This document shows, one piece after another, positions 1-14,300 of a stretch of DNA of 64,000 nucleotides; within the stretch, counting starts at the first letter, position 1; the number at the start of each line of letters is the position of its first letter. The stretch comes from Alligator mississippiensis. Its lineage: Eukaryota > Chordata > Crocodylia > Alligatoridae. The notes below the pieces were generated by a model. That model searched no databases. It was not told where the DNA came from and saw nothing but the letters and a program-made list of their open reading frames with translations. The stretch lies in contig NC_081836.1 of the NCBI RefSeq assembly GCF_030867095.1, forward strand, positions 30,020,338 to 30,084,337, read 5' to 3'. The position numbers and the translations under genes are program-made.

Positions 1-57
1 ATCCAATGTCCTGGGCAATCTCTAGTTTAGAAGATTCCAGATTTGAACACCTATTAC

Positions 58-990
58 TAGGGGTGCACTAATAGTGATTTTTTGGGCCAATACTGATAGT
101 CAATTTTAAACAAGCTGTATCAGCCGATACTGATCCAATTGCTGATATGCAGCTGGGCAGGTTAGAGAGCAGTGTCGGACTGGTAAGTCTGTTGTGAGGG
201 AAGGGGTGGGGGGAGGAAAGGGTGTGGTGGGGGGCAGATTGAGGTTCCTGTGATGAGGCACAGGACAGAGCCATGAGCAGCTTGTTGGGGGGGCATGCAG
301 AGATGGGCAGTGGCTCCCACCACTATGTGCACTCTGGAAGGATATGGGGGGTGGGTGCCCCCCAGATCTGTGCATGGGGTGAGGGAAGGCTCTTCTCAGC
401 AGGGGGGTTAGGTTGGGCCAGGGCTCTGCCTGCGGGGCAAAACCAGAATTTGCCATAGCCCCCTTGTAGCTCCCCTCCCAGCACCACTGCCACCTGCCCC
501 AAGCACAGCCCAGCCCAAGAGTCCAGCGCAGCCACAGGCCCAGCTCAGGCCCAGCCTCTGTCCTGTGCACAGATCCAGGGGGTACCCGCCCCTCCACCCC
601 AGAGTGCAAGTAACGATGAGAGCTGCCCCCCCTCCCTGCGTCTCCTGGATAACCGTGACTCCATCCCATGCCCCGCTCCACCCTGGCTGTGCAGCACCTG
701 TCCCAGCCCCATTTCCTTCCTCACTGCCGGGGCCTTAATCTGCACCCCCCACAACCTCCCTTACCACCCCTCCCCACACAACAGACTTACCAGCCTGGTG
801 CTGCTCTCCACACTGCCAGGCTGCGGTTCTAGCTGCCTGCGTGCTGCACTGCAGCTACACGCATGCACGGGGTAATTATCAACAACATTAAATCGGCCAC
901 ATCAGCCTAAAAAAGCCGATTGCTGATGCTGTCAATTTTCCTTATATTGGTGCTGATCTGATATGGGACTGATGTATTGCTGCACCTCTA
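58..990. mobile_element. Non-autonomous hAT element (family 1)
   Basis: Ends TAGGGGTGCA and TGCACCTCTA form terminal inverted repeats, flanked by a perfect 8-bp target duplication CCTATTAC at 50-57 and 991-998, which is the hAT signature. Subterminal parts carry repeated CCGATACTGATC-like words. The middle is GC-rich, CpG-poor and encodes no transposase that I can see. It lies in a WDR90 intron. Confidence 0.88.
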
Positions 991-1298
991 CCTATTACCC
1001 AAACACTAAAAACAGATCTTAAATCTCCAAATTCAGAACAAGTTTTGGAACAAGCTGAGGTTTCAATGTGTAGCTTGGATTTAAGCAAATATGTTGTATT
1101 TGAGGTGCATCGTACCACTGGACTACAAAATGAAGGAAGCTGGATTTTACTGTAACTTTTCAGCAAGGATAAACAGCTTTTGGCATGGATAGGTAGATCG
1201 TGAAGTTTTTAAATGGCTGAAATTGGCCAAAAAGAAAACGGGTAGAAAATTCTAGTGCAATGAAGTCATTTTTTAGTCAGTAGATGAAACATCCAAAA

Positions 1299-1577
1299 CA
1301 GTGATTCTCAACCAGAGTGTTGCATTTGGGGTGCTGTGAGATCCTTTTAAAACGGTGCTGTAGGGTGTTTTGCAATATTATCACTTTTAGGTGTGGAAAT
1401 ACCTACAAAAATGATTCACAAGATAAACCCAGAACTTTCAAATAGAAATCCATAATGCCACAAACATTCTGACCTACTATGATTGTTCCAAGTTCTTTGT
1501 AACAAAAGAACTACTTTATTATTTTTCTATGGTCAAGAAACAAGTGAAAGCTAAGAGGGGTGCCTTGAGAACCACTA
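1299..1577. mobile_element. Non-autonomous hAT (CAGTGGTTCTCAACC type)
   Basis: Left end CAGTGATTCTCAACC pairs with right end TTGAGAACCACTA. Flanking octamers ATCCAAAA (1291-1298) and GTCTAAAA (1578-1585) agree at 6 of 8 bases, the differences being transitions, so this is probably an old hAT target duplication. Confidence 0.75.
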
Positions 1578-2218
1578 GTCTAAAATCTTAAAAATAATAC
1601 CAGCACAGTTTAATCTGTTGCTGAAAAGGCCACTGGAGATTTAAGACATTAGATTGTTTAGAAAATAAATGGAGCTGTCAGGGGCCAGTAATTAAGCACT
1701 AGCTCTATATCAATAAGTAAATCTGGGTTGTTTTAGCAGCCCTGACACTAACCTATTGTGTGAACCCTGGCAAGTCCCTGGATCTCTCTGTATTGCTGTT
1801 TCCCTTCCCACTGTTTGTCCATTTTGTCTGACAGTTCTTTTGGGGAGGGGGCTGCCATTCACTATTCTTACAGTAAGCTGCATAATGGAGCCCAAATATC
1901 CGTTGAAACTTCTGCATTTTATCGTATTCTGATTGCTAAATTTTAAGAACAGGTATTACATTTGAAAGGTCACATATATTTAATTCCAGCTCATTCAGAT
2001 AATTTAAATGTCACCATCCCCATTACCAACCTCTGGAAGACAGAATTATAGTGGAACAAATCCTCAATAGATCTAGACCAGTGTTAATATGCATGAAAAA
2101 ATGCAACTAATTTGCCCCAGATGGATGAGAAAGGTATTCTTCATGGAATTTTGAGCTTGGTTAACCATAACGACAATCACTGACAGGATACAAGACCTTT
2201 TTAATATAGAAATCTTAC

Positions 2219-2349
2219 CCAGGACTCTTAGAATGTGGCTTTTTTTTGTGGCACAGTTATAAAGAGCCAGAGTCCCCTGTGAGCAGGAACTGAACATGAA
2301 ATTGCCATCTGGAGAGAAGGTCAGACCAGTGATTGCACCACGGTGCTGC
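2219..2349 (-). CDS. WDR90: WDR90 exon 21, WD40 (last in window)
   Basis: Encodes [20 protein letters not shown] and [19 protein letters not shown]. Acceptor TGTATAG, donor TGG|GTAAGA. The transcript continues left of the window; I found no further convincing exon in 1-2218. Confidence 0.94.
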
Positions 2350-5300
2350 CTATACAACACAGAAAACACATGAAACAGGGAAAGAAACAGGGCAAAATAG
2401 ATTGATGTGAACTGCTGTCAGGTGGCCTGGGACCAGAGGAAACTAGAATCACCATCACAGACAGCAAGAGAATCCCACTTCATTGTGTCCCATGGTGGTA
2501 TATCACAGTTGCAATTCTTATTCCCAAGGCCAGAGGGAGACAGGCCAGCATGCATGGGGCTTATGTCAATAGCTACCTGGGTGGGACAGACAAATGGACG
2601 CGCACACACTCTCTCTCTTTTGAGCATCCTTTACTTCCCCGTACAAGTGTTCCCCAGAGCTTTCTGCCTCCAAACACAGTCCTATCAGGCTGAGACACCA
2701 CTATCTCAATTCCTTTCTCTCAATCACCTTTCTCCAAGCTAGAAAGTCCCAGAAGACAAAGCTGTCTCAGGCTCATCATGCCTGAATATTAATAAATTCT
2801 AAAATGATAAAAAGCTTAGTCTGTCTGTCTGTTCACAGCGCTTTTTTCGCACTCTGATTGGTGGACAAACAGCCAATCAGAGTGGTCCAGGAGCATTTGG
2901 CCACAAGATGGATCCACGGAGCATCGCCATGACTGCAGGGACACAGGGGCTGAGGCCAGCACAGCTGGCCATGGTCCCCCCATCCCCTGCTGCCCATGGT
3001 GATGGAGGACGGCGGGGAGAGTGGGCTCAGCCCTGAAGCGGCAGTGGTGGCAAAGCTGCCCCGGCGCAATGGGTGGGGAGGGTGTGGGGAAACTGGCCTG
3101 CCCAACTGGACCAGAAGCAGGGGGTAGGGTTTGGATGCGGAGCTGCCAGATGCTGACACAAGCTGGCAGGGAGGGGAAAGGGGGGGAACAGTGGCGGTGC
3201 CCCATCGCTACCATGCTGACAACCGCCCGGGGGGGAGGGGGAGGGGGCGCGGCAGGCGCAGCACAGTGGACCCATTTGCCCCCTCCCCGACCAGATGAGA
3301 AGCAGGGGCAGGGCCAGATGTGGGACTATGTCCCCATCCTCCATAATGGCAGGGAATGTGGTGCTGCCACCCCAACCCACAAAAAGTCCCCAAGGGAAGG
3401 GGGGGGGCATGGTGATGGCACCCCACCGCCACTGCTGAGCCCTACCAACAGGTGGAAGGGAGGGGGAAGAGGGATGCAGACCGCGTGGACCTGGAGTGTG
3501 GGGGTGCAACGCTGACCCCAGCCCTGAAGAGATGGAAGAGAACAGGGCCAGGCTTGAAGCGCAGGCTGGGGGCCAGACAGGTCTTCGTCCCACCCCAGCC
3601 CCACCCCCCATCATTCTTGATGGGCACCTGGCTAGTAAATAATCTATAGCCATGACACTACAAGGCTTTTCACCTCTGAAAACCAGTTGACCATAGCTTC
3701 CCTGGTGAGACAGCTAAATCTAAGCAATGTGTTTTTCCATTATTGGTCCAACACCTAGGTTAGCTCTTAAGATTTCACTCATGTGGATGGAAATCCTGCT
3801 TTAACTTGTCACCATGACTCGCATCATTCAGATCCATGCATATGAAAGTACGGTTACCCATTTTGCAAACATACTTGTGTTCCATTAGCAGGTCGGAGGC
3901 AGCCAAGCTGAAGGTTCTCACCATTCCACTGCTGAACCCACAGGCAAAGACCTGTTGTAAAGGGTGAAAGGCCACAGCACATGGCATCTCATCGGAGGCA
4001 GTGAAGTCATACATCTGTTGGGAAGATACATGCACACAGGTGAGCTATCTGTCTGATGCAGTACTGGGCAAGAGTATGTGATGCAGTGAGGTAAACCCAT
4101 ATCCCAGCTTAAGGAAATCAACACAAGCCATGGAAGTTTTGTGTTGATTTTATTAAGCACTGGCCCAGGCCACAAACATGCTATGGCACTGAGCTGGGAT
4201 ATTGTCTTTCCTTGGACTTGAATAGGTTCTGGAACAGGACCCCATCATTATGGATAATGTCAATCCATGATATTTCAGAAGCAAAAAAGAGCAAGCAGGG
4301 TTTGTAAACATTTGCCTTTAAAGAACTAAGGTGAAGCTACATTAAGCTAAAAAAAACCCTTTTGTAGTTTCGAAAAAAAATCTTATGTGGGGTACATTTA
4401 ATTGCTTTTAAAGTGAAGATTTCTTAGTTAGATGAGACAAAAAAAATGGGAAGGTTTCTCCTTTACAACTCTACCACCAAAGTAAAGTTCTGACTTTAAC
4501 TATATCTTTCCTCACTAAGAAAAGGAGCTTCTAGTACCTGCTGCATAGACACTAGGTCCCAGATGCGAATGGTGTTATCCTGGGACACTGTAGCCATCTG
4601 CTTCCGGAGTCTCTCCACAGAGAATGCCAAAATAGAGTTGGTGTGAGAGCGCATGAGCGTGCTGTAGTTCCGGGACTGTATATCTAGGTAGCCCAGGTTC
4701 CCAGTGGAAGTAGTGCACAAAACTCTGAGATTGTCTGGACTGATGCTAACAGTACTCACTGGACCTTCATGCTCTGAGGAAACAGACACACTAGTTACTA
4801 AACTATCCCAAGACCAAAACAGTGGTAGATCCAGACCACAGCTAAATGACCAGGACAGACCCATGTATTTTCACTCTCATGGGCTGTGCTTCCCGACATG
4901 CTCTGAGACTAGCTGTACTCAGGCTTTAGCCTTTGTACATAAATCTATGCCATTTCCACAAGCATCTGTGGCCAGCATCACTGTATTTAATTCCAGGAAA
5001 GCTAAAGCACTCTTACTCTTCTCCCACAGGTTTTCATTGGACAGATATGCAATAAGCATGAAGGACTAGTGCAGAAAAGTGAGGTTTGACTATTCTTTCT
5101 TAGTCAAAGGGTTCCTGCCTTTTTCCAAGAAGTCAAGAGAGACATGGTCTACCCTTAAAAGAGATGAATCTAATTTATTCAAGTCTTGAATTTGTCACTC
5201 CAGGATGCCACAGTTACTACAGACCAAGGTCTAGCCTGTTGATGGGGCACCATAAGAAAAGTCCACAAAAGAATAAACATTGCTTTTCAGAACAGCTTAG

Positions 5301-8300
5301 GTATGAATGTGGAATCTTAGTACTGAATTCCTGCTTCCCTCCATAACAGCTTCATCAGAATGGACAAGGATGCAAAACTGTGCAGAAGAGATCTAACGTC
5401 TACTCACCTGCCTCCAAGAAGACTGCTGAAAAATCCAACGGCCACAGACGCAGATAGCCATCTTCTGAGCCCGTAGCACAGAAGGTTGGGGACACACTAA
5501 TGCTGTTTATTGCAATCCCAGGCCCTAAAAACACACACCAATCTTGATACCATTAGGAACAAAAGAACTGGTTGGGACCAATGTTCCATCATCTATTTCA
5601 GTATGCTTCCAGTACAAATACCCTACAGAACCACTCAAAGGACAAGATGTCCCCGTGAAAATATCTTTCTAACATTCCAAGAATTAGAGATCAACTTGTG
5701 CCCCAAAGCTAGCAGGTCTAAGTCCCTTCCAGAACTTCTATTGATTTTTAATAATTGTTAACCTTAGAAATGCCCAAATGCTCCTCAAACCCTGATGTGA
5801 TCTTGACATTAAAAGTCAAGAGATAGGAACACAGCAAAGCTGGCCACAAGTATATATGAAGAAATACTAAGGCTATGACAATGAAGTCTAATGGTCTAAT
5901 CACAGTACTAGGAGCCAAAATACACTAACTTAAAGCCAACCTGTCATCTTGTTCAAGTCTTAGCTTTATGCTGTAACTTGCTGCCCCTCCTCCCCGGAAA
6001 TTGCATTCGCCCATCTCCAAGATGCTTTGAAGACCGAGTAGCTGAAATTGCTAACATGCCCTGAAGTTAAGACAGCTCACATGATATGCTAATTCTTATA
6101 ATATCAGTCGTCACAATAATACTTGAAAACAAATTCCTACTGACACTACATCACTACACAATAATATGAGAGTTCTGAAAGATAGCAAGCTCTGGCAGAT
6201 GATCACATTAAGGAATTCAAAACACTCGATAACTTGCAGAACAAAATAAGAATGTGCATTTGTACATCTGGCTTTTTTTTACTACTACACACAGGATTCC
6301 TATCAGCCAATTAAAACATTGCTATTGAAGTCCTTATTCTAAGTATTCTTTAATTACAAAAACCTAAGACACAATGATGCTTCTTAAAATAGTACCTGGC
6401 CATGTCACAGTGGGTTATTGTTGATTTCAAGAGCAAGAAAATTTTCTATCGCTAGTCTGATCAAGTCAATCCATCTGTACGAGGCACAGCACTGCATAAT
6501 TTTCCATGAATTGCTTAAACTCATCTCCAGTCTGTCTGCTGGAGTTTAATCTAATTAATTCACAAGGCCATTTCACTTTTCACTAACCTTACAAGCAAGG
6601 CTTCTTCTTCCATTTTGAATTAGCATACACTCTGGGTTCTTAATTCAGACCCAGAGGCCTCCATTTTCCCTCCAGATCTGCACACCTACATTTGTGCACG
6701 CTTACATCTTGAAGCAGATTTGCATATGCAAGCATTACATTGTATATGTCAACTTTATGTGCCTGAGAAAACAGGTAGACACTCGACTACGTAATTCACA
6801 CAAATACGTACAATTTGTGCATGTGCCGACACCTCAAATACATGTGCAAAGACTTAGATACGTGTATTTGGACAGTTTCTAAAAATTTACCATTATTGTC
6901 CAGTAAAAATCATGTTTTCTCCTCACATTAATGTCTATAGATGTTTATACAGTTTTATTCCCTGCCCGAAAATCCATCTTATTTAGATCAATAGATTTTA
7001 AAGCTACAATGGACTTTTAAATTATCTAGGCTGACCAACTATATAACACCCAAAAGTACATCAATCTAGTCCTTCTAGATTGAGTCCAGTAGGCTAAGTT
7101 AATTTAATATGAACATGCAAGTAATAGGCTATATTTAGCTTTACATATTCACTCTTTCTTCTCCTTCCATGTGTAGGAGCCCACAGATGATCACAGGCCA
7201 GATACTCACTGGCAATCCAGGCCATTTTGCATATGGTAGGTCCTATGTCTGCTTCTGTTTTGTGTTCCCTCTAAAAGGCTTCCTAAGCCAGGGAGAGAGC
7301 TTGGAAGCCTCTTTTGGTAGAAACTCCTACTGCAGCATGCCCTATAACCTACAATACCTGAATTGAAGGTCTGCTTCTCCCGACGGTGAGAGTGCTGGGT
7401 CTGAGATGGCAGGAGGCGCCTGGCGTTTCTGATACTAACTTTCTTATAGTCAATTTCCAAAATGTGACCACTTCTGCTGCACACAAAGCTGAAAAGGTAA
7501 AGAGCACACAGCTAGGTGCCTTTGGTCATAATGGGGAAATGAAAGACAGTTTAACTGGAGAAACCCAGTCTGCATTTTGCTTCAGTGTTGACCTTTTCAG
7601 CGCAAGGACAGAATTAGTTTTAAAAAATGCTGTTTGCCTAACCCAGAGTCTTAGCTCAACGACAGGACTTCAAGTGTCTGACTTTCCACAATACACACCT
7701 AACTTTGAAACATATGACCAGCAGATGGAGTCACACCTTTCCATTCTTTTTTCCTAACCCCATGAAACAGTGACTACAGAAGAACTTAGTTCAATTCCAT
7801 AAACAAAGGAAAAGACAAAGATTACTGGGCCTCAAAAGCCTGTAAGCATATCAACCATCACAAAAATAATCTTCAATTAGCCCAAATGCCAAAATAAATT
7901 ATGGACTTTTTGCCTGGATATCTAAAAACCAGTAAAAATTTTAATCAGGATGCTACTATTATTACTTAAAAGATCAGATTTTTTTTCCTTTGTTATGTCA
8001 TAAAAGCAGTAAACTGTACTAGCCTTTAACCAACGTATCATTAGGAATATTTTTATTCATTTTTTTGAGTTTGGGAGAGGGAAAACACAAGTTAAAAGGC
8101 AGATACCTACATATAGATTGCAAAAGAACTTCGTATAAAAATTCAAGTCTGTTTTCTTTCTATTTAGAAGATGTGGAAAGTTCAAACAGGGGTTAGGAAA
8201 GAGGAGACAGGTGTTACCTACTACACAGAGCACCAGACTGGTAAAGCAGAAGACCTAGACTATCTCCAGCTCAGCCACTGGCCTCCTAGGTGATTTAGGA

Positions 8301-11300
8301 GCTAAAGCTTACAACTTTTAGTTTTGGATATTCACTCCAAAACCAGCTGGAGACTAAAAACTAGGCTGCACTGCTAACCTATAACAGAAGGGGACTAAGA
8401 ACAGCTTGGGGAAGCAAGGCTAGAAAGAGATGTTGCCAAATCACAGAATCATCAAAATTAAGGGCTGGAAGGGACCTAGAAAGAGTGAATCCAACCCCCC
8501 TGCTCTGGGCAGGAATACTGCTAAGATCAAATGATCCCAGCAAGATGTCTGTCTAGTCTCCTCTTAAAGACTTCCAAGGTTGGGGACTGCACCACCTCCT
8601 TGGGAAGTCTATTCCAGATTCTGGTCACCCTTACCATAAAGAAGTTCTTCCTTACATCCAACCTGAAACCATCCTTTAACAGTTTATGGTCATTGCTCCT
8701 TGTCCTCCCCTGGGGTGCCCTAGTGAACTTTTTTTCTCTCAGCTCCCGATATTCACCCCTTACATACTTATAGATGGCCACCAAGACCCCCCTCAGTCTT
8801 CTCTTCCACAGGCTGAACAGTCCCAGATCCCTTAGTCTTTCTTCATAAGGTTTGTCCTTCAGGACCATAATCATTTGTGTGGCCTTTCTCTGGACCCTTT
8901 CAAGATTCTCCACGTGTTTTTTGAAGTGTGGCACCCAGAACTGGACACAGTACTCCAGCTGGGGTCTCACCAGTGCCAAGTAGAGAGCAAGTATCACTTC
9001 CTTAGCCCTGCTCATGATGCATTGGGTAATGCATCCCAGTATGCTATTAGCTCTATTGACTACAGCATTGCACTGGCAGCTCACGTCCATCCTGTGATCA
9101 ACCAAAACCCTGAGGTCCTTTTCAGCCATCACGTTGGCCAGGACATCTCCTCCTAACCTATATTCGTGTTTCTAGTTACTTCTTCACAGATGAAACACTC
9201 TGCCTTTAATTCTTATTGAACTGCATCTGCATCCAGTTCCACTCCACCCACCTTTCCAGCTTGTCCAGGTCCACTTGGATCCACATCCTATCCCCTAGTG
9301 GGACCATTTTCCCTCATAACTTAGTATCATCCACAAAGTTGGCCAGTGTGCCATCATCTAAATTGTTGATAAAGATGTTGAACAGCACAGTGCCAAGAAC
9401 CGAACCCTGCGGGACACCACTGGCCACCTCCCTCCAAGATGATACAGACACATCCACTAACACTTTCTGGGTTCAACTCCTTAGCCAGTTCCTAGCCCAC
9501 CTGACTGTGGACTCTGCCAGCCCACAATTCCCCAGTTTTGTTAACAGAAGTGTCATGGGAGACCAGATTGAAGGCCTTTTTAAAATCCAAGTATATGACA
9601 TCAACTGTGCCCTCCCACATCTAAGTGTTCATTCGTTACTTAATCATAGGAGACAAGGTTGGTCAGACATGGCCTGCCTGCAACGAAACCATGTTAGCTA
9701 TCCCTCATCATCATGCCTTCTGCTAGCCTCCCCCCTTGATGCGAGGTGGATGCCATCTCTTCCCAACAAGCCTCTATCCCAGAACAGCATTCCACGATCA
9801 TAAAATCTAAAACCCTCACTGTGGCTCCACCTCCTGAGCCTCCAGCTGACCTCCTCACTACAACTGTCCCTCCAGGGGCCCTAACCCCTGACTGGGTGGA
9901 AGAAAGGGAAAACTACCTGTGCCCCCAACCCTTTGAGCCCAGGGTTGTTCTTGGCCATGTCATTTGTGCCCACATGGATGAGCAGTATGGGGGGTAGTGG
10001 TCAGAGGGCTGGATAAGTTTTCAGCTGCGGCATCCAATCAGCTGACTGGTGGTATCACCCCAAGACCACAATGGCATGCCTGGGCTTTCCCAGCTTCTTG
10101 AGACATGCTGCTGGGATCTCCAGGATGTGTTTCTGGAAGCAGGAAAAGTTGGGGTTTCCCAATAGCAGAGACACAACCCTGACATCTCCAGGGTGAAATT
10201 ATGGAAGCAGGAAACCCCCACAAAATTTAATGGCAGGCAAGAGGCAACAAAAGGCAATGTCTGTTTCCAACCGAAAATCTCTGACTTATGCCCAGTTGCT
10301 CTTTCAGCAGCTCAGACTGAGGAAAGGACAGAACCACAAACCTCTATGTGGATGAAAAATCCCAGACAGGTTTGGCACATCTGCTATCCAGCTCTGAACT
10401 GAACTGGCATAAACAGAATTACAGAGATTTAAAATAATTTATCCTGAAACCTGCATCAACAACTGGCAATCAAAGCCATATTAACTTGCATTTAGTGAGA
10501 AATAGCTGTTGAACTTTTAGAGGGAAATACTTGGGAACATTATCATCCTTGCAGACGGCTTGCATTGAAAAGAAGGGGATTTTACCTAAACAGGGAATCT
10601 GGATATAAAATATAAAAAGACGAATTCATGATTTAAAGGTGTTCAATAAAATAGCAAGATAACCTGATTTCCCCTGTGGCAAATCCATCTACCAGAAACA
10701 ACGCAATACAAGCAAGGGATGCCATTGGGGTTTAGACTGCAGAAGAAAGAGGAGAACTGCCAGATCTGGTAATATTGCCTTCTTGGACTCTCAGGCTGGT
10801 AGCAGCAGCCTTGGTCTGATGATTAAAATGAAAAATAAGCAATTCAACAAGGGGGATACTAATACACCACACCCCAGCCATTGCCAAAAGACAGCTAACA
10901 GCAGCCCACAGTGAGATTTTCTGAGGGTCTAACTGGTGAAACATGGAGGGAGCGGGAATTTCTTGTACCATTCTAGGAAATATTTTAAGCTCCTTTGGGG
11001 CACTGAAGTCTTAGAAGGGAGGAGAGAGGCTCTTCCAGAACCTTTGTTCCTGCAGGGAGAATCCAGACAGCATGTTACAGATGCTTCTACTGCAGAACGG
11101 GATGAGCCAGTCAAAGCCATGACTGCGCAGCCTTCTCCTACTGAATAATGCAAAGCTTGTTCTACTAGTGCAGTGGTTTTAGACCTGTGGTTCCCAGACC
11201 CATGGGGGTCCACAGACTATGTCTAAGGGGTCTGGTGAAAGATTACTATGACCAATCAAAAGTATGTGATTACCAACACTTACAATTCAAAGGGCTCCAC

Positions 11301-14300
11301 ACCTCCATTCTAAATTTCCAAAGGGGACCACACCTCCATTTCAAATTTTTTAAGGGTCCACAAACGAAAAAAAGATTGAAAACCACTACTAGCATATCCA
11401 GTTACTCAGGACAGAGGTAGCTACCTCCCTCCTGAGTCTCCTCGTCGCTAAAGAATTAACTGAAACAAATGGATTTGAGGGGAAAAAAATCCTTACAGAG
11501 TCCGATCCTCCGGCTCCCGCTCAGGTGAATGTCCCTCCTCGAAGGCCAGATCAGTGAACTCCAGGGAATGGTACTCCCCCAGATTCACTGGGCACGACCG
11601 CAGTGTTCCATTCCGCACTCGCCACAGCCTCACATTGTCTCTGCCGCATGACACCATCCTGCAACGCAAGACTGAGTGAGGAGCTAGGCAGATCTCATTC
11701 TACCACTCAAAAGGCATATTCACTCATGGCACCTGACATGGACAAACTGATACCCTGAGCGGAGAGGGTGGCTAACAGTGCTGCCCTGTGCCTGCATGCT
11801 GGAACTCCAGCAGCAAACCAAGTTCTGCCCTGCATTGCCTTAGTCCGTGCTATTGTTTTATCCGGTCTTTACATTCCTCCATTTGCAGGTTACCTGGTAT
11901 CATCAAAGAAAGCAATTTTCAAAGTCTGGATGTCCACATCAGTGTGTGCCTTGGCCAGCACGACCACCTCTCCACCATGGTTCACCTGGGCAGTGTTCCA
12001 CACCACCACCATCTGCAGGGAAAATGCAGTGAACAGCAGAGCTACTGAAACATGGCACTGAGGAGAGTTCAGAGCAAAAAAGGAGAGGAGACTCCCAGCC
12101 TTCCACAGCAGCTGAAGTACCCCAGATGCTGCTTCTAAATCTACGTGTATGGGACTGCACTCTCATGCCTTTCCCCTCATAGCTGCTTGCTGAAATAAGT
12201 AAGGAAAAGTCTTTCATGAAAAGGATATAAGACAATGTCACAGACCCTGGTGATTTTCACCACAATAAGCTCATCTTATGGAAAGCCAGAGCTTGCAAAC
12301 CTATTGGACCATCTGAGGACAGAGCTCAAACCTGAAATTTGAATGCAGGACTTGAACACTGGGAAAGAACAGAAACCAGCACCTACCTTGGTTGTAGAGA
12401 CTGCACTGGGGTTGCCAAGATTTGTAGAAGTAGGAAGCAGAACTCCCTTTCATGCCTGCTGCCAGAGCCCAGCTATGCACTGGAGCCACATGATTTCTGA
12501 CAACACTGTTCTTTATTACAATTTTGACTACTCCACTGAATAAGTCTCCACCAAAAAGAGTCAGATTTAAAAGAAAGTGACAATAACAGACACAACCTTT
12601 GTATTTATCCAGGTACACATGTAGCTCTCAGTGATCCTAGTTTTCTCTGCTAAAAAAATCCCAAATTCTCTAATAAAAAAAATTCAAAATTCTCTTAAAA
12701 AAACACCCCCAAAATTCGCATGTTTCCATGATTAAAACAAAACACCACTATATATCGGTTAGACATAATGTTTTGCTATATTTAAAATTTTAAAGGAATC
12801 TGGAAGCCTATATTCTAAACACCTATATATGGTGGCGTTTCATTTTTTTTTTAAATGGATAATCAGAGTTCCCCGTGCGCCCTTTGGTCACCAGGATGTA
12901 GGTCTAGCTGCAGTTGTCCCCCCGCTACTCTGTGGTTCTGAGCCACCCTGATATGCTAGTGCCCTGCCCCTGCCATTGCTCCTCACTCTGAAGCCACAGC
13001 CATAAGCCCTGCTGGTGGCCCTTCACTCCTAACCTGCAGCCCCCCAGCCTTGTCAGTGCCCCTCACTCCTGAAACACAGTTCCCCCCTGACATTACAGCC
13101 CCTCACTCCCAACCCCCAGCACCCTGCCCCCCTCCCCCCCCCCCCCCAGCTCTCTTCGGAGGGGTGGGGGCGGCCTGTAGCTGCCTCCCACCCCAGCCAG
13201 CTTCACACGAACTCACAGGACTCCAGTGGGAGAAGGGGCGGGGGGTCCTTCAGGGCCAGTGGCGAGTTCTGTGGTCAGGCCACTGGAGGCTGATGCCTGT
13301 GCTCTCAGGGACAGGGGGGCCAGAGATGCTGCCCAGGGGAGGGACTGTGGCTGAGCTGCCTGGCACAGCATGGAAGCCCCAGTCTGTGGCAGGGTGGTAC
13401 CACTGGTGTCCCCTCCTTTCTCTAGTCCATGCCAGCACTGGTCTTATTCTGCTGCTGTCCACAAGCAGGAGCCACTGCCACAGCAACCACAGGCAGAATT
13501 GAGACCACCTGGAGCCCCTTGCTCTACTCCAGCTGCCCCCAGCATGGCCTAGACCAAGTTGCACTTCCAGTCCTCCTTTCCATACTGCAGCCCCAGCCCC
13601 AGCTTCAGCCTGTGCTTCTGGCCACACAGCAACCCACTGCCCCCAAAGGACCCTGCCACCTCCTTCCCCCACTGGAGGGGCAGGTGCCTATGGGTGTGCT
13701 CCACTGGCAACAAAGCCAAGCTGGGCTCACTGGCAACAAAGCCAAGCTCTGCCCCACCAAAGCCCTGGCACCCGGACTCCCTCTCCCAGCACCAGCAAGC
13801 ACAGGCACAGGCACACGCACCCATATACATCCCCTCCAGACAGTCCCAAAGCCTTGGCCCTCCAAACGCCCTGTCCCATAGACTTACCTGCATCCAGCTA
13901 CTGGGGCTGCTCCCACCACCCTGCCTGGCTACATTGTTAGCCACATGTGCACACATGCAAGTGGTGCCCCCTGACTCTAATCGCCCTCCCCTCACTCCCC
14001 TGAGCCCCAAGCAGTTTCTTGAAGGCTGGAACGCTGCCAGCCTGCAAGGGAAAACCCACGGTTTCCAGCTTCAAGGAGAAAATACAGGGCTTTTGCCTTC
14101 AAAGGGGAAAATCTGCAATTTTCTCCTTTAAAAGGGAAAATCTGCATTTTTCTGCAGGAAACGGAAAACCTGGATCCATGCTCATCGCCGTGGTATCATA
14201 ACACCTAAGCAGGTCTCAGACTGATCAGGGATAGCCAAGACCCAGTTTATGGAAATGTCAGCTTCAATGTAAACACAAAGGATGTGGCAGAAGAGGTGCA

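Noticed and set aside
106..681. 191-codon minus-strand open frame
   Set aside because: Lies wholly inside the hAT element at 58-990; no transposase motifs, so not a gene.
2073..2369. 98-codon frame beginning [11 protein letters not shown] as a separate protein
   Set aside because: The first residues precede the acceptor and the last follow the donor; only 2219-2349 is exon.
3021..3653. Overlapping open frames of 164-208 codons on both strands
   Set aside because: Proline- and glycine-rich translations on both strands follow base composition of a GC-rich repeat; no motif or family likeness.
13050..14131. Several 140-190 codon frames on both strands
   Set aside because: Same pattern: GC-rich, low-complexity, present in several frames at once inside an intronic repeat region.
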